Counted from the first letter of the stretch, positions 16,264 through 26,833 are shown. The stretch: DNA of 64,000 bases from Sphingomonas sp. PP-F2F-G114-C0414 (GCF_003688595.1 NZ_RCWT01000013.1:242380-306379); one strand, 5' to 3'. A program made the numbers and translations. Notes: a model not told the origin generated them from the letters alone.

Positions 16264-17520
16264 ATGCATCTCAAAGACCTGAAGAAAAAGAAACCCGCCG
16301 AGCTGGTTCAGCTGGCCGAGGAACTGGGGGTCGAGAGCGCCTCGACGCTGCGCAAGCAGGACCTGCTGTTCGCGATCCTGAAGGTGCAGGCGGACAATGG
16401 CGACCAGATCATGGGGCTCGGCACGATCGAAGTGCTGCCCGACGGCTTCGGCTTCCTGCGCAGCCCGGAGTCGAACTATCTGGCGGGGCCGGACGACATC
16501 TATATCTCGCCGAACCAGGTGCGGAAGTTCGGCCTGCGCACCGGTGACACGGTCGAGGGCGAGATTCGCGGGCCGAAGGATGGCGAACGCTATTTCTCGC
16601 TGGTGAAGCTCACGGCCGTCAATTTCGATGACCCCGACGTCGTCCGCCACCGCGTCAATTTCGACAACCTCACGCCGCTATATCCCGAGAGCAAGCTGAC
16701 GCTCGATCCCGCCGATCCTACCGTCAAGGACAAGTCGGCGCGCGTGATCGACATCGTCTCGCCGCAGGGCAAGGGCCAGCGCACGCTGATCGTCGCACCG
16801 CCGCGCGTCGGCAAGACGGTCATGTTGCAGAATATGGCCAAGGCGATCACCGACAATCACCCCGAGGTCTTCCTGATCGTCCTGCTGATCGACGAGCGCC
16901 CCGAGGAAGTCACCGACATGCAGCGCAGCGTGAAGGGCGAGGTGGTCAGCTCGACCTTCGACGAACCCGCGCAGCGCCACGTGCAAGTCGCTGAAATGGT
17001 GATCGAAAAGGCCAAGCGCCTGGTCGAGCACAAGAAGGACGTCGTGATCCTCCTAGACTCGATCACCCGACTCGGCCGCGCCTACAACACCGTGGTGCCA
17101 TCGTCGGGCAAGGTCCTGACCGGTGGTGTCGACGCGAACGCGCTGCAGCGTCCGAAGCGCTTCTTCGGTGCCGCGCGCAACATCGAGGAGGGCGGTTCGC
17201 TCTCGATCATCGCCACCGCGCTGATCGATACGGGCAGCCGCATGGACGAGGTGATCTTCGAGGAGTTCAAGGGCACCGGCAACTCGGAAATCGTGCTCGA
17301 TCGCAAGGTTGCGGACAAGCGCATCTTCCCGGCGCTCGACGTCGGCAAGTCGGGTACCCGCAAGGAAGAGCTGTTGGTCGACAAGGCCAAGCTCAGCAAG
17401 ATGTGGGTCCTGCGCCGCATCCTGATGCAGATGGGCACGATCGACGCGATGGAATTCCTGCTCGACAAGATGAAGGATTCGAAGACCAACGAGAATTTCT
17501 TCGACAGCATGAATCAGTGA
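16264..17520 (+). CDS. rho: Transcription termination factor Rho
   Basis: A hexameric RNA/DNA helicase that terminates transcription. The 418-residue protein has an N-terminal helical domain ([23 protein letters not shown]), a cold-shock-like RNA-binding domain ([31 protein letters not shown]), Walker A (PPRVGKT, about 179-185), LLIDERPEE and the Q/R-loop region ending [14 protein letters not shown]. The ATG at 16264 matches the usual N-terminus; the frame is open to 16108 but that part lacks homology. A 180-base leader follows the hemJ-rho repeat. It is not overlapped with neighbours. Confidence 0.96.
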   Translation: MHLKDLKKKKPAELVQLAEELGVESASTLRKQDLLFAILKVQADNGDQIMGLGTIEVLPDGFGFLRSPESNYLAGPDDIYISPNQVRKFGLRTGDTVEGEIRGPKDGERYFSLVKLTAVNFDDPDVVRHRVNFDNLTPLYPESKLTLDPADPTVKDKSARVIDIVSPQGKGQRTLIVAPPRVGKTVMLQNMAKAITDNHPEVFLIVLLIDERPEEVTDMQRSVKGEVVSSTFDEPAQRHVQVAEMVIEKAKRLVEHKKDVVILLDSITRLGRAYNTVVPSSGKVLTGGVDANALQRPKRFFGAARNIEEGGSLSIIATALIDTGSRMDEVIFEEFKGTGNSEIVLDRKVADKRIFPALDVGKSGTRKEELLVDKAKLSKMWVLRRILMQMGTIDAMEFLLDKMKDSKTNENFFDSMNQ

Positions 17521-17525
17521 TCGAA

Positions 17526-17556
17526 TGCGGCCCGCTGCACGCTGCAGCGGGACTCG
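17526..17556 (+). other. Strong hairpin after rho
   Basis: cccgctgca-cgc-tgcagcggg is a 9-bp perfect stem 12 bases after the rho stop with no T-run behind it. It may be an RNA-stability element or a pause site (inference). Confidence 0.5.
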
Positions 17557-17634
17557 CATCGATCCGGCCGGCGGGGGCGCGAGCCTCCCGACCGACGACA
17601 TGGGCTTTGCCCATGTCCGGCCAAGCAGACCAAA

Positions 17635-17670
17635 GCGGCACGCGAGAGCAATGGCTTTCGCGTGCCGTTT
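17635..17670 (+). terminator. Rho-independent terminator after rho
   Basis: Ten-base stem cggcacgcga / tcgcgtgccg with a loop of about 12 bases is followed by tttcgctatt. It sits 115 bp downstream of the rho stop and before the terC gene on the same strand. Confidence 0.7.
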
Positions 17671-17741
17671 CGCTATTAAACGCCCTATAATCCGTCACCA
17701 TCGCTCGCCGCTGGTGACCCACGTCACCGGGAGCTGACATC

Positions 17742-18476
17742 TTGAGTATCATCGCCATGCTGGCCGCCGCCGCATCGAGCACCGCGGGCCCCGGCTCGCC
17801 GCTGGAAATCTGGCAGCATATCGTCGCCGACTTCTCCAACCTCGGCGACCCGAAGGCGCTAGCGGCGTTCGGATCGGTCCTGATGATCGACCTCGTCCTC
17901 GCGGGCGACAACGCGATCGTCGTCGGCGCACTGGCCGCTGGCCTTCCTGCCGACCAGCGCAAGAAGGTCATTCTGATCGGCATTGGCGCCGCGCTCGTGC
18001 TGCGCATCTTCTTCGCGTTGATCGTCACGTGGCTGATGGGCATCGTCGGGCTGATCTTCGCGGGTGGCCTGTTGCTGCTCTGGGTAAGCTGGAAGTTCTG
18101 GCGCGAAATCCGCGAGGGCGCGCAGAATGCGGGCTCCGAAGAGATCGAGGGCGACGAGCGATCGGGTATCCGTTCCTCGAAGGGCTTCGCGAGCGCGGCC
18201 TGGGCCGTGGCCGTCGCCGACGTCTCGATGAGCCTCGACAACGTTCTGGCGGTCGCTGGCGCGGCGCGTGAGCATCCCGGCATCCTCGTCATCGGCCTAC
18301 TGCTGTCGGTCGCGATGATGGGTCTGGCGGCGAACTACATCGCGCGCGTCATCAACAAGTATCGCTGGATCGCGTATATCGGCCTTGCAGTGATCCTCGT
18401 GGTCGCGCTGAAGATGATCTACGAGGGCTGGGTCGGCACCGGCGAGACGCTCGGGATCATCTCGCTGCTGCGCTGA
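17742..18476 (+). CDS. TerC-family integral membrane protein
   Basis: A 244-residue membrane protein with about seven hydrophobic helices. TerC family signatures are DLVLAGDNAIVVGALAAGL, near residue 48, and ADVSMSLDNVLAVAGAA, near 160, whose Asp-Asn pairs are the presumed metal sites. Family members export Mn2+ or are tied to tellurite resistance and membrane metal handling. The start is TTG at 17742, supported by a gggag ribosome site eight bases upstream; the ATG at 17757 is the alternative. No manganese riboswitch was recognised in the 222-bp leader, which contains ggtgac-ccac-gtcacc just before the ribosome site. Confidence 0.9.
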   Translation: MSIIAMLAAAASSTAGPGSPLEIWQHIVADFSNLGDPKALAAFGSVLMIDLVLAGDNAIVVGALAAGLPADQRKKVILIGIGAALVLRIFFALIVTWLMGIVGLIFAGGLLLLWVSWKFWREIREGAQNAGSEEIEGDERSGIRSSKGFASAAWAVAVADVSMSLDNVLAVAGAAREHPGILVIGLLLSVAMMGLAANYIARVINKYRWIAYIGLAVILVVALKMIYEGWVGTGETLGIISLLR

Positions 18477-18496
18477 TCGCGGTGCAGTGGGATAAG

Positions 18497-18535
18497 AAAA
18501 AGGCCTCGCCGGGATCGTCCGGCGAGGCCTTTTTC
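18497..18535. terminator. Bidirectional intrinsic terminator after terC
   Basis: aaaaaggcctcgccgg-gatcg-tccggcgaggccttttt is a GC-rich stem flanked by an A-run on the left and a T-run on the right. It can serve the rightward terC transcript and, in reverse, the leftward dienelactone hydrolase transcript. Confidence 0.9.
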
Positions 18536-18555
18536 ATGTCTGTCGTCAGCACCCA

Positions 18556-18581
18556 GTCACCCCGGACTAGTTCGGGGTGAC
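18556..18581. repeat. Short palindrome GTCACCCCGGACTAGTTCGGGGTGAC
   Basis: A near-perfect 26-bp inverted repeat between the terminator and the end of the dienelactone hydrolase gene. It resembles single arms of the two-hairpin repeats elsewhere. Confidence 0.6.
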
Positions 18582-18590
18582 GGAGGGGTT

Positions 18591-19292
18591 TTAGGCGAGG
18601 TTCTCCGCGAAGAACTTTGCCGTTCGCTCGTCCGCCAGCTTGGCCGACGCATCCGAGCGGCGCTCGCCGAACTCGGTCGCGAAGCCGTGGTCCTCGCCCG
18701 CGTAATCGTAGATCGTCACCTTGGGGTGATCGTCGAGCCCGGCGTGCATCGCAGCCTGCGCGTCCTTGTCGACGAAGTGATCCTCCTCCGGCACGTGCAG
18801 CAGCACCGGATGCGCGATCGCGTGCTTTTCGCCGAGCAGTCCGTCGATCCCGACGCCGTAATAGCCGACGCTCGCATCGACGTCGGTGCGTGCCGCGGTC
18901 ATGAAGGCGAGGCGCCCGCCAAGGCAGTAGCCGACCACGCCCACCTTGGCGTTGTCACCGAGTTCCGACCGGACCGCGCGGATGCTCGCTTCGATATCGG
19001 CGATACCCTTGTCCTGGTCGAACTTGCCCATAAGTTCGAGCGCACGGTCGAACTCGGGCTTGATGTCCGGATCGAGCTCGATGCCCGGCTCCAGCCGCCA
19101 GAACAGGTCGGGGGCGATTGCGAGATAGCCGGCCTCGGCGAGCGTATCGCACTTGCGGCGGATCCCTGCGTTCACGCCGAAGATCTCCTGGATCACGACG
19201 ATCGCGACCTTTGGCGTGCCTGCGGGAGTCGCGCGATACGCGGTGAATTCGCCATCGCCCGCGAGCGTGGCGATCTTGGTAGTGTTCGTCAT
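18591..19292 (-). CDS. Dienelactone hydrolase family protein
   Basis: A 233-residue alpha/beta hydrolase. The Cys-Asp-His triad of dienelactone hydrolases is visible: Cys in GVVGYCLGGRLAF, Asp in VPEEDHFVD and His in AGEDHGFATE. The conserved VIQEIFGVNAGIRRKCDTLAEAGYLAIAPDLF block near the N-terminus is also present. It hydrolyses lactone or ester substrates in the cytoplasm; the physiological substrate is not evident. The downstream ogt-like gene starts at 19801 and its stop overlaps this gene's ATG (ATGA), so transcription runs ogt then dlh. Confidence 0.92.
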   Translation of the reverse strand: MTNTTKIATLAGDGEFTAYRATPAGTPKVAIVVIQEIFGVNAGIRRKCDTLAEAGYLAIAPDLFWRLEPGIELDPDIKPEFDRALELMGKFDQDKGIADIEASIRAVRSELGDNAKVGVVGYCLGGRLAFMTAARTDVDASVGYYGVGIDGLLGEKHAIAHPVLLHVPEEDHFVDKDAQAAMHAGLDDHPKVTIYDYAGEDHGFATEFGERRSDASAKLADERTAKFFAENLA

Positions 19293-19801
19293 AACAGTCC
19301 TCCTGGCGGCCGCTCATGGTCGAGCAGCCGGGATTTGGTGATCGGGCCTTCCCCCGCGGAGTACGCACCAAGCGCTCCGCCGGCTCCAAGGATTCGGTGG
19401 CAGGGGACGATGATCGGAAAAGGATTGCGTGCGCACGCCTGGCCGATCGCGCGCGGGCTCGAGCCGATCGCCTTGGCGAGCGCGCCGTAACTGGCGGTCT
19501 CCCCGTAGGCGATGTCGACGATCGCCTGGCGAAGGTCGGCACCGCGCGGGGTAGGGGAGAGCGCGAGGGGCAGGTCGAACTCGGTCAGCCGTCCGGCGAA
19601 ATACGCTTCCAGTTTGCGGAGTGCTTCCAGGATCGCGGGGGCATCGCTGGTGGAACCATCCTCCACGCCGATATCGATCGCGTCGATCCGGTCCCCGGTG
19701 CCGGTCACGCGGACCAGACCGATAGGCGTTGCGATCGAGGCGGCATCGCGCGCATACATTCCCCCGCTATGCAGCGCCGCGATGGACCGCTCAAGCGTCA
19801 T
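19289..19801 (-). CDS. ogt: Methylated-DNA-protein-cysteine S-methyltransferase (Ogt/AdaC type)
   Basis: Suicide repair enzyme that takes alkyl groups from O6-alkylguanine. The 170-residue protein carries the acceptor cysteine in FPIIVPCHRILGAGG. It also has YGALAKAIGSSPRAIGQACARNP (recognition helix with the Arg finger) and an N-terminal ribonuclease-H-like domain with TPIGLVRVTGTGDRIDAIDIG. Start choices are ATG 19801 (used) or ATG 19759, which begins 13 residues closer to homology. The open frame continues far upstream to 22249, opposite mnmE and mnmG, but that part is not coding. Confidence 0.92.
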   Translation of the reverse strand: MTLERSIAALHSGGMYARDAASIATPIGLVRVTGTGDRIDAIDIGVEDGSTSDAPAILEALRKLEAYFAGRLTEFDLPLALSPTPRGADLRQAIVDIAYGETASYGALAKAIGSSPRAIGQACARNPFPIIVPCHRILGAGGALGAYSAGEGPITKSRLLDHERPPGGLL

Positions 19802-19815
19802 CGAGGGTGCGTCAC

Positions 19816-20049
19816 ATGAAGATGAATATCGAGATCGAATGCACGCCCGAGGAAGCACGGCGCGCGGTCGGGCTGCCCGACCTGACGCCGATCCACGACC
19901 GCTATATCGCGATGATGATGGAAGCCATTCCGGACGGTCAGATGAAACCTGAGATGCTCGAATCGATGATGCGTGGGTGGCAGCCGATGGGCGAGGCGGG
20001 GATGGCGATGTGGAAACGCCTGTTCGACAGCGCGACGAAAAGCGGCTGA
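19816..20049 (+). CDS. Small DUF6489-type protein
   Basis: A 77-residue acidic protein (MNIEIECTPEEARRAVGLPDL, then a DRYIAMMMEAI segment and a MWKRLFDSAT end) of a sphingomonad/alphaproteobacterial family listed as DUF6489, function unknown. It starts 15 bp from the divergent ogt start and ends 7 bp before the mnmE GTG, so it is probably co-transcribed with mnmE. The Met-rich helical composition resembles small polyhydroxyalkanoate-granule or membrane-associated proteins, but I make no functional claim. Confidence 0.75.
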   Translation: MKMNIEIECTPEEARRAVGLPDLTPIHDRYIAMMMEAIPDGQMKPEMLESMMRGWQPMGEAGMAMWKRLFDSATKSG

Positions 20050-20056
20050 GTTTCCC

Positions 20057-21334
20057 GTGAAGACGATTTTCGCGGTATCGAGCGGACGACCGCCAGCGGC
20101 GATCGCCGTGGTTCGCGTGAGCGGGCCTCAGGCGTTTGCTGCGGCCGAGGCGCTGGCGGGACCATTGCCGGTGCCGCGCCATGCTAGCCTCCGGGGACTG
20201 CGGGACGCAGATGACGCGCTTCTCGATCGCGCGTTGGTGATCGTGTTTCCAGGACCGACTACAGCGACTGGCGAAGACCTGGTCGAGCTTCATTGCCACG
20301 GTGGTCGTGCGGTGATCGCGGCGGTCGAGCGTGCGTTGTCGGGGATGCCTGGCTTGCGTCATGCCGAACCCGGTGAGTTCACCCGCCGTGCGTTGACCAA
20401 TGGCCGCATCGACCTGACCGAGGCCGAGGGGCTCGCCGACCTTCTCGAAGCGGAGACGGAGAGCCAGCGTGTAGCGGCGATGACGGCGGCGGAGGGGCGG
20501 GTGAGTCAGGCTGTTCGCGGTTGGATGGACTCGGTCGCGATGCTGTCCGCGCGGGTCGAGGCGATGCTTGATTTCGCCGACGAGGACGACGTCGCGAGCG
20601 ATACCGCCGCGTTCGATGCGATCGTCTCGGAGATCGACGCGCTCGCTGCGGAGATCGAGGCGGTGGTCGATGCCCCGCCGGTCGAGCGGCTGAAGGACGG
20701 GCTGCGGGTCGTCATCGGCGGTCCTCCCAACAGCGGCAAGTCGACGCTGCTCAACCTGCTTGGCGAACGCGATGCGGCGATCGTTTCGCCGATTTCGGGA
20801 ACGACGCGTGACCGCATCGACGTGCCGGTTACGCAGAACGGGGTTGCCTATGTGCTGACCGACACCGCGGGTTTGATCGATACGCTCGACCCGATCGAGG
20901 CGATCGGCGTCACGCGCGCGGAAGGTGCGCTCGCCGCGGCGGACATCGTGATGTGGCTGGCCGATACCGCGCCGCCCCGCACCGATGCGATCTGGATTCA
21001 TGCGCGCGCCGATCTGCCGGGGCGGGGGGAACTGCCCGCTGACCGGACATTGGCGGTCTCGCAGAACGACCGGGAATCGCTCGATGCCCTTTGGGATGAA
21101 CTGCATCGGCGAGCGATTGCGATGCTGCCGCGTGGCGATGAGATGGCATTGAAGCAGCACCAGCGCCGGCAGTGCGCTGCGGCGGTCGAGGCTCTTCGGT
21201 ATCGAAACTCCGATGCGCTTATCGTCGCGGAACACCTTCGACAGGCTCGCGCGATTCTTGCCGGGGTGCTCGGGCTCGATGCGACCGGGGAAATGCTCGA
21301 CGCGCTGTTCGGACGTTTCTGCATCGGGAAGTGA
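20057..21334 (+). CDS. mnmE: tRNA modification GTPase MnmE (TrmE)
   Basis: With MnmG, installs the carboxymethylaminomethyl group on wobble U34 of certain tRNAs. The 425-residue protein has an N-terminal formyl-THF domain (TIFAVSSGRPPAAIAVVRVSG), a helical domain and an inserted GTPase. G1 is GGPPNSGKS (221-229), where most homologues have a single-Pro GxPN form. G2 is SGTTRD, G3 DTAGL, and the C-terminus is FCIGK with the essential Cys. Start is GTG at 20057. The stop is followed directly by a parS site and then mnmG. Confidence 0.95.
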   Translation: MKTIFAVSSGRPPAAIAVVRVSGPQAFAAAEALAGPLPVPRHASLRGLRDADDALLDRALVIVFPGPTTATGEDLVELHCHGGRAVIAAVERALSGMPGLRHAEPGEFTRRALTNGRIDLTEAEGLADLLEAETESQRVAAMTAAEGRVSQAVRGWMDSVAMLSARVEAMLDFADEDDVASDTAAFDAIVSEIDALAAEIEAVVDAPPVERLKDGLRVVIGGPPNSGKSTLLNLLGERDAAIVSPISGTTRDRIDVPVTQNGVAYVLTDTAGLIDTLDPIEAIGVTRAEGALAAADIVMWLADTAPPRTDAIWIHARADLPGRGELPADRTLAVSQNDRESLDALWDELHRRAIAMLPRGDEMALKQHQRRQCAAAVEALRYRNSDALIVAEHLRQARAILAGVLGLDATGEMLDALFGRFCIGK

Positions 21335-21350
21335 TGTTCCACGTGGAACA
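21335..21350. promoter_or_regulatory. parS site 1 (TGTTCCACGTGGAACA)
   Basis: Perfect 16-bp palindrome between mnmE and mnmG. It matches the bacterial parS consensus (TGTTNCACGTGNAACA form) and is about 3.3 kb from parB. ParB clamps load here and spread to form the partition complex (family knowledge). Confidence 0.9.
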
Positions 21351-21388
21351 TCTTTGACGCGTCGGTCGCGGCGTTCTACGGCCGTGAC

Positions 21389-23224
21389 ATGTTCGATGTA
21401 GTGGTGGTTGGCGGTGGCCATGCCGGAACCGAAGCCGCAGCCGCGGCGGCGCGGAGGGGCGCGCGTACCGCGCTCGTGTCGTTCGACGCTGCGCATATTG
21501 GCGCGATGTCGTGCAATCCGGCGATCGGTGGGCTCGGTAAGGGGCACATGGTTCGCGAGGTCGATGCGTTCGACGGGCTGATCGGTCGTGCTGCAGACGC
21601 TGCCGCGATCCACTATCGCATGCTCAATCGGAGCAAGGGTTCGGCGGTGCAGGGGCCTCGGATCCAGGCCGATCGGCGTCTCTATTCCGGTGCGATCCAG
21701 GCGATGCTCGCGGCCACCGAGGGGCTTTCGATCGTCGAGGGCGAGGCGACGGCATTGCATTTCGATGGCGATCGCGTGGCGGGTGTCGTGCTGGCAGACG
21801 GCTCGATCGTGGCGGCACGAGCGGTCGTGCTGGCGACGGGCACGTTCCTGGGCGGACGTATCTTCCGGGGGGATGACCGCGAGGAAGGGGGCCGGATCGG
21901 CGAGCGTGCGGCCAAGCCACTTGCGGACCAGTTGCGCGTGCGGAACCTGCCGATGGCGCGGCTGAAGACGGGGACGCCACCGCGGCTCGATGGGCGGACA
22001 ATCGATTGGGGCGCGCTTGCCGAGCAGCCGTCTGACCTCGATCCCTGGAGGATGTCGCCGATGACCCGTGCGCGTCCATTGCCCCAGATCGCCTGTGCCA
22101 TCACGCGGACGACCGATCGGACGCATGCGATCATTCGCGAGGCGTTCCACCGGTCTCCGCTGTTCACCGGCGCGATCGAGGCGGCGGGGCCGCGTTACTG
22201 TCCGTCGATCGAGGACAAGGTGCATCGGTTTGGCGACCGCGACGGGCACCAGGTTTTCCTCGAACCCGAGGGCCTCGACGATGCGACGGTTTATCCGAAC
22301 GGGTTGTCGACCTCGCTGCCAGTCGAGGTTCAGGCGGCGATGCTGGTCAGTATTCCGGGGCTCGAGCGCATGACGATGACGATGCCGGGTTATGCGGTCG
22401 AGTATGATTACATCGACCCGCGAGCGCTCGATACGCGGCTTGCGCTGGGTGCGATCGAGGGGGTGTTCTGCGCGGGGCAGATCAACGGCACGACGGGGTA
22501 TGAGGAAGCGGCGGGGCAGGGGCTCGTCGCCGGGCTCAACGCGGCGGCGTATGCGTGCGATCTGGCGCCGGTAATACTTGATCGCGCTTCAAGCTATCTT
22601 GGGGTGATGATCGACGACCTGACGCTGCAGGGTGTGACCGAGCCGTATCGGATGCTGACGGCACGGGCGGAGTTCCGGTTGTCGTTGCGCGCAGACAATG
22701 CCGAGACGCGGCTGGGTGGGATTGCGGAGGCGGCGGGGTGTCTTGGATCCGAGCGTCTGGCGCATCAGCATGCGCTGGCCGAGGATCGTGCTCGCTTCCG
22801 GTCGGCGCTCGATTGTGAGCGGACTGCTACCGAAGTTGCCGATCAGGGTGTGGCGATTGGTCGAGACGGTGCGCGGCGGACGGCGTTCGACTGGCTTCGG
22901 TTCGAAGGGGTCAAGCTCGCACATGTCGCGCCTGACGCTGCGGCGGGGATCCCGACGGCAGTCGTTGACGAAGTGTTAGAGGACGCGCGCTACGCTCCAT
23001 ATATCGAGCGGCAGGCGCAGGAGGTCGCGCGGTTGCGGGCCGACGAGGCGATCCGTTTGCCGGAGGACCTTGCCTATGACCGCGTGCCTGGCCTTTCGAA
23101 CGAGATGATCGATCGCCTGAGTGCTGCGCGGCCAACCTCGCTGGCCGCGGCCGCGCGGGTGCGGGGGATCACACCTGCGGCTCTGTCGGCCGTATTATTG
23201 CATACGAAACGAGTGCCAGCATGA
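21389..23224 (+). CDS. mnmG: tRNA uridine-5-carboxymethylaminomethyl(34) synthesis protein MnmG (GidA)
   Basis: The FAD-dependent partner of MnmE; 611 residues. N-terminal [24 protein letters not shown] is the FAD-binding motif. It is followed by the family blocks [68 protein letters not shown] and [16 protein letters not shown]. The helical C-terminus ends [14 protein letters not shown]. It starts 38 bp after the parS site and overlaps rsmG by ATGA. The mnmE-mnmG-rsmG-parA-parB order is the classic near-origin cluster. Confidence 0.97.
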   Translation: MFDVVVVGGGHAGTEAAAAAARRGARTALVSFDAAHIGAMSCNPAIGGLGKGHMVREVDAFDGLIGRAADAAAIHYRMLNRSKGSAVQGPRIQADRRLYSGAIQAMLAATEGLSIVEGEATALHFDGDRVAGVVLADGSIVAARAVVLATGTFLGGRIFRGDDREEGGRIGERAAKPLADQLRVRNLPMARLKTGTPPRLDGRTIDWGALAEQPSDLDPWRMSPMTRARPLPQIACAITRTTDRTHAIIREAFHRSPLFTGAIEAAGPRYCPSIEDKVHRFGDRDGHQVFLEPEGLDDATVYPNGLSTSLPVEVQAAMLVSIPGLERMTMTMPGYAVEYDYIDPRALDTRLALGAIEGVFCAGQINGTTGYEEAAGQGLVAGLNAAAYACDLAPVILDRASSYLGVMIDDLTLQGVTEPYRMLTARAEFRLSLRADNAETRLGGIAEAAGCLGSERLAHQHALAEDRARFRSALDCERTATEVADQGVAIGRDGARRTAFDWLRFEGVKLAHVAPDAAAGIPTAVVDEVLEDARYAPYIERQAQEVARLRADEAIRLPEDLAYDRVPGLSNEMIDRLSAARPTSLAAAARVRGITPAALSAVLLHTKRVPA

Positions 23225-23841
23225 CCGAAGACGACGCGCAGAGCTGGACGACCGAGCGGTTCGGGGCGGAGGCAGCCGAGCGCTTGAACGCGTTCGTGGC
23301 GATGGTCGTCGAGGAAGCGCCGCACCAGAATCTGATTGCGCCGTCGACGATCCCGACGATCTGGGATCGGCATGTGGTGGACTCGCTCCAGCTCGTCGCT
23401 CTCGCCGGGGCGGATACGTCGGCGAAGCGGTGGCTCGATATTGGCACTGGCGGGGGTTTTCCCGGCATGGTCGTAGCACTGGTTCGCGAGGGGCCGGTCG
23501 ATCTGGTCGAGCCCCGTCGGCGGCGTGCGGACTTCCTCCAGCTGTGTGTCGCTCGGCTTGGGCTCGGAGAGCAGGTCCGCGTCCACGCGTCCAAGGTCGA
23601 GAATGCCACGGCCGACGCTTCGATCATTTCCGCTCGCGCGGTGGCCTCGTTGCAAAACCTTTTGCGTGGCGCGGTGCACTGCGCCACAACGGAGACGCGG
23701 TGGTTGCTTCCTCGGGGGCGTTTCGACGAGGAGGAGCTTGCCGCGCTCAAGCAGCATTGGCGGTTTATGTTCCACGTGGAACAAAGCGTCACGAACCCGG
23801 AGTCGTCGATCGTGGTTCTGGATCGGGTAAGCGCGCGATGA
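23221..23841 (+). CDS. rsmG: 16S rRNA (guanine527-N7)-methyltransferase RsmG (GidB)
   Basis: Methylates G527 of 16S rRNA; loss gives low-level streptomycin resistance. The 206-residue protein has [12 protein letters not shown], the SAM motif [31 protein letters not shown] and a late [12 protein letters not shown] block. A perfect parS palindrome lies inside the gene and forces the peptide MFHVEQ near residue 183. It overlaps mnmG upstream and parA downstream, each by ATGA. Confidence 0.95.
   Translation: MTEDDAQSWTTERFGAEAAERLNAFVAMVVEEAPHQNLIAPSTIPTIWDRHVVDSLQLVALAGADTSAKRWLDIGTGGGFPGMVVALVREGPVDLVEPRRRRADFLQLCVARLGLGEQVRVHASKVENATADASIISARAVASLQNLLRGAVHCATTETRWLLPRGRFDEEELAALKQHWRFMFHVEQSVTNPESSIVVLDRVSAR
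23768..23783. promoter_or_regulatory. parS site 2 (TGTTCCACGTGGAACA) inside rsmG
   Basis: A second perfect copy of the palindrome at 21335, embedded in the rsmG coding sequence about 70 bp before parA. Confidence 0.9.
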
Positions 23842-24616
23842 TTACCATCGCGGTCGCCAATCAAAAGGGTGGGGTGGGCAAGACCACCAGCGCCATCAAC
23901 CTCGCGACCGCGCTGGCCGCCACGGGCATGCGCGTGCTGCTGGTCGATCTCGATCCGCAGGGCAACGCGTCGACCGGGCTGGGCATCGGCCATTCGCAGC
24001 GCGAGCGGTCGAGCTACGACGTGCTGGTCGGCGAGACGTCGATCGAGGAAGCGGTGGTGCATACGCGCGTGCCGCGGCTCGATATCGTCCCGGCGACGGT
24101 CGACCTGTCGGGCGCGGAGATCGAGCTGGTCGATTTCGACGCGCGTACGCACCGGCTCGATCGCGCGGTGAAGGCGGCGCAGGGGCCGTGGGATATCGCG
24201 CTGATCGATTGCCCGCCGTCGCTGGGGCTGCTGACGATCAACGCGATGGTCGCGGCGGACTCGCTGCTGGTGCCGCTGCAATGCGAGTTTTTCGCGCTCG
24301 AGGGGTTGTCGCAGTTGTTGAGTACGGTCGAGCGGATCCGCCAGCGGTTCAATCCGGGTCTCTCGATCCTGGGGGTGGCGCTGACGATGTTCGATCGGCG
24401 CAACCGGTTGACCGACCAGGTCTCGGCGGATGTTCGTGCCGTGTTGGGCAAGGTCGTGTTCGAGACGGTGATCCCGCGCAACGTGCGGCTGTCGGAGGCG
24501 CCGAGCCACGGGTTGCCCGCGTTGATCTACGATCACCGGTGTTCGGGCTCGCAGGCGTATATCGCGCTGGCGCGTGAGCTGATCGGCCGGCTTCCCGCTA
24601 CCGCGCAGGCCGCGGC

Positions 24617-24620
<4 letters not shown>
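23838..24620 (+). CDS. parA: Chromosome partitioning ATPase ParA
   Basis: A Walker-type ATPase that moves the ParB-parS complex; 260 residues. It has the deviant Walker A KGGVGKTT at 10-17, LLVDLDPQGNASTG, and Walker B-like IALIDCPPSLGLLT. It is short, without the N-terminal helix-turn-helix of plasmid type Ia ParA, as expected for a chromosomal Soj/ParA. The ATG overlaps the rsmG stop, and the stop overlaps parB. Confidence 0.96.
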
Positions 24621-25516
<896 letters not shown>

Positions 25517-25548
25517 AACGCGGGCCAACCTGAGCCAATTACCCCCGG

Positions 25549-25620
25549 CCCGTTCGTGCTGAGCGAAGTCGAAGCACCTGCGTTCCGGACCCTCCTTCGA
25601 CTTCGCTCAGGACGAACGGG
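25549..25620. repeat. Palindromic repeat, CGTTCGTGCTGAGCGAAGTCGAAG type
   Basis: Arms cccgttcgtgctgagcgaagtcgaag and cttcgacttcgctcaggacgaacggg form a long inverted repeat. A worn copy is at 7297-7373. It lies just after parB. Confidence 0.85.
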
Positions 25621-25660
25621 GATAGGAGGGCGTGAAGGGTGGAGGGTGAACCAATAATTT

Positions 25661-25755
25661 CCGTCATCCCGGCGGAAGCCGGGACCCACGGTTGCGGTCC
25701 GCTTCGTTAGTGATCGCACCCTATCCATGGGTCCCGGCGTGCGCCGGGATGACGG
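25661..25755. repeat. Palindromic repeat, CCGTCATCCCGGCGGAAGCCGGGACCCA type
   Basis: Arms ccgtcatcccggcggaagccgggacccac and atgggtcccggcgtgcgccgggatgacgg are inverted copies, each with an internal hairpin. With the previous repeat it fills most of the 297 bp between the convergent parB and holA genes. Confidence 0.85.
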
Positions 25756-25813
25756 AAGGTGGGGGGCGGGAATAGGGAAGCGAGGCAGACGCGAATGCGG
25801 TTGCGGATGCGCG

Positions 25814-26833
25814 TTAGTTTCGCCGTGCGATCGCCTGGGAGAGCGCCACCACGGCCGCTTCCGCCACCACCCCGCCAGCATTCCCCGATGCCATGATCGC
25901 GCGCTCGGCGGTTCGGACGCGCTGGATCGCGGTGGCGAGCATTACCGGCGACCAGCGGCGCAACGACCTAGCCGTGCTGGCCTCTTCCTTGAAGAACACG
26001 CGGTGGCGTTTCATCACCGCGTCGACCGCTTCGCCGCGGTCGATTTCGCCGCGCATGTCGGCGAGCGCGATCAGGCGGCGGACGAGTTGGCGGAGCCAGG
26101 GGATCGGCGAAGTGCCGGCCTCTTCGAGTACGGCGAGTTCGGCGCCGAGATCGTCGACCCGGCCTTCGATCACGGCGTCGATCGCGCGGCTCATTTCCGC
26201 ATCGCCGAGGTCTGCGCCGACCGCATCGAGCGCGTGGTGATCGAGGTCCGCAGGCCGATCGGGCGCGGCGTCTAGGTATAGTGCGAGCTTCTCGATCTCG
26301 CGCGAAATGACGGCGCGGTCGCCGCCGGTCGTATCGACGAGGCGGCGGGCGACGCCGGGGGCGGGGCGGAGGCCGTTCTCGCCCGCGATCGTCGTCGCGA
26401 GGCGTTCGGCGTCCTGCGCGGTTGGGGCGTAGCAGGCGAACGCCATCGCGCGCGGGGAGTCGATCGCGAGCTTGACGATCTTGGCGGTGGATTTGACCGT
26501 CGGGGCGATCGCGACGACGGGGTTGCCGACGCGTTCGGCCGTCAGGAGGTTGGTGAAGGCTTCGAGGCTTTCCTCGCCGGCCGACGCGACGCGGACGAAC
26601 CTTGCGCCCGCAAACAGCGACAGCGAGGCGGCTTCGTCGGTCAGCCGGCCGGGGTCGCTCTTGAGCGTCGAGCCGTCGAGATCGACGCGCTCGGCATCCG
26701 CGCCCATCGCCTTGGCCAGCACGCGGGCGAGGTCGCTCGCGCCGGCCTCGTCGGGGCCGTGGAGCAGGTAAAGGCGGATGTCGCCACCCGGTTTGGCCAG
26801 CGCACCGCGGATCTGGCCGGCGCTGGCCTTCAC
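25814..26833 (-). CDS. holA: DNA polymerase III delta subunit
   Basis: The clamp-loader subunit that opens the beta clamp; 339 residues. It begins [32 protein letters not shown], with the delta N-terminal domain and its relic nucleotide fold. It continues with LSLFAGARFVRVASAGEESLEAF and a C-terminal helical collar region (SPIPWLRQLVRRLIALADM). The start ATG overlaps the lptE stop by ATGA. The leuS-lptE-holA order is conserved widely in proteobacteria. Confidence 0.93.
   Translation of the reverse strand: MKASAGQIRGALAKPGGDIRLYLLHGPDEAGASDLARVLAKAMGADAERVDLDGSTLKSDPGRLTDEAASLSLFAGARFVRVASAGEESLEAFTNLLTAERVGNPVVAIAPTVKSTAKIVKLAIDSPRAMAFACYAPTAQDAERLATTIAGENGLRPAPGVARRLVDTTGGDRAVISREIEKLALYLDAAPDRPADLDHHALDAVGADLGDAEMSRAIDAVIEGRVDDLGAELAVLEEAGTSPIPWLRQLVRRLIALADMRGEIDRGEAVDAVMKRHRVFFKEEASTARSLRRWSPVMLATAIQRVRTAERAIMASGNAGGVVAEAAVVALSQAIARRN

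Noticed and set aside
17521..17741. Possible manganese riboswitch (yybP-ykoY) before the TerC gene
   Set aside because: The leader has hairpins, but I could not find the conserved loop sequences of that class.
19289..22249. A 986-codon open frame on the minus strand
   Set aside because: Only the last ~170 codons (ogt) show homology; the rest is antisense to mnmE and mnmG and is an open frame produced by high GC codon bias.
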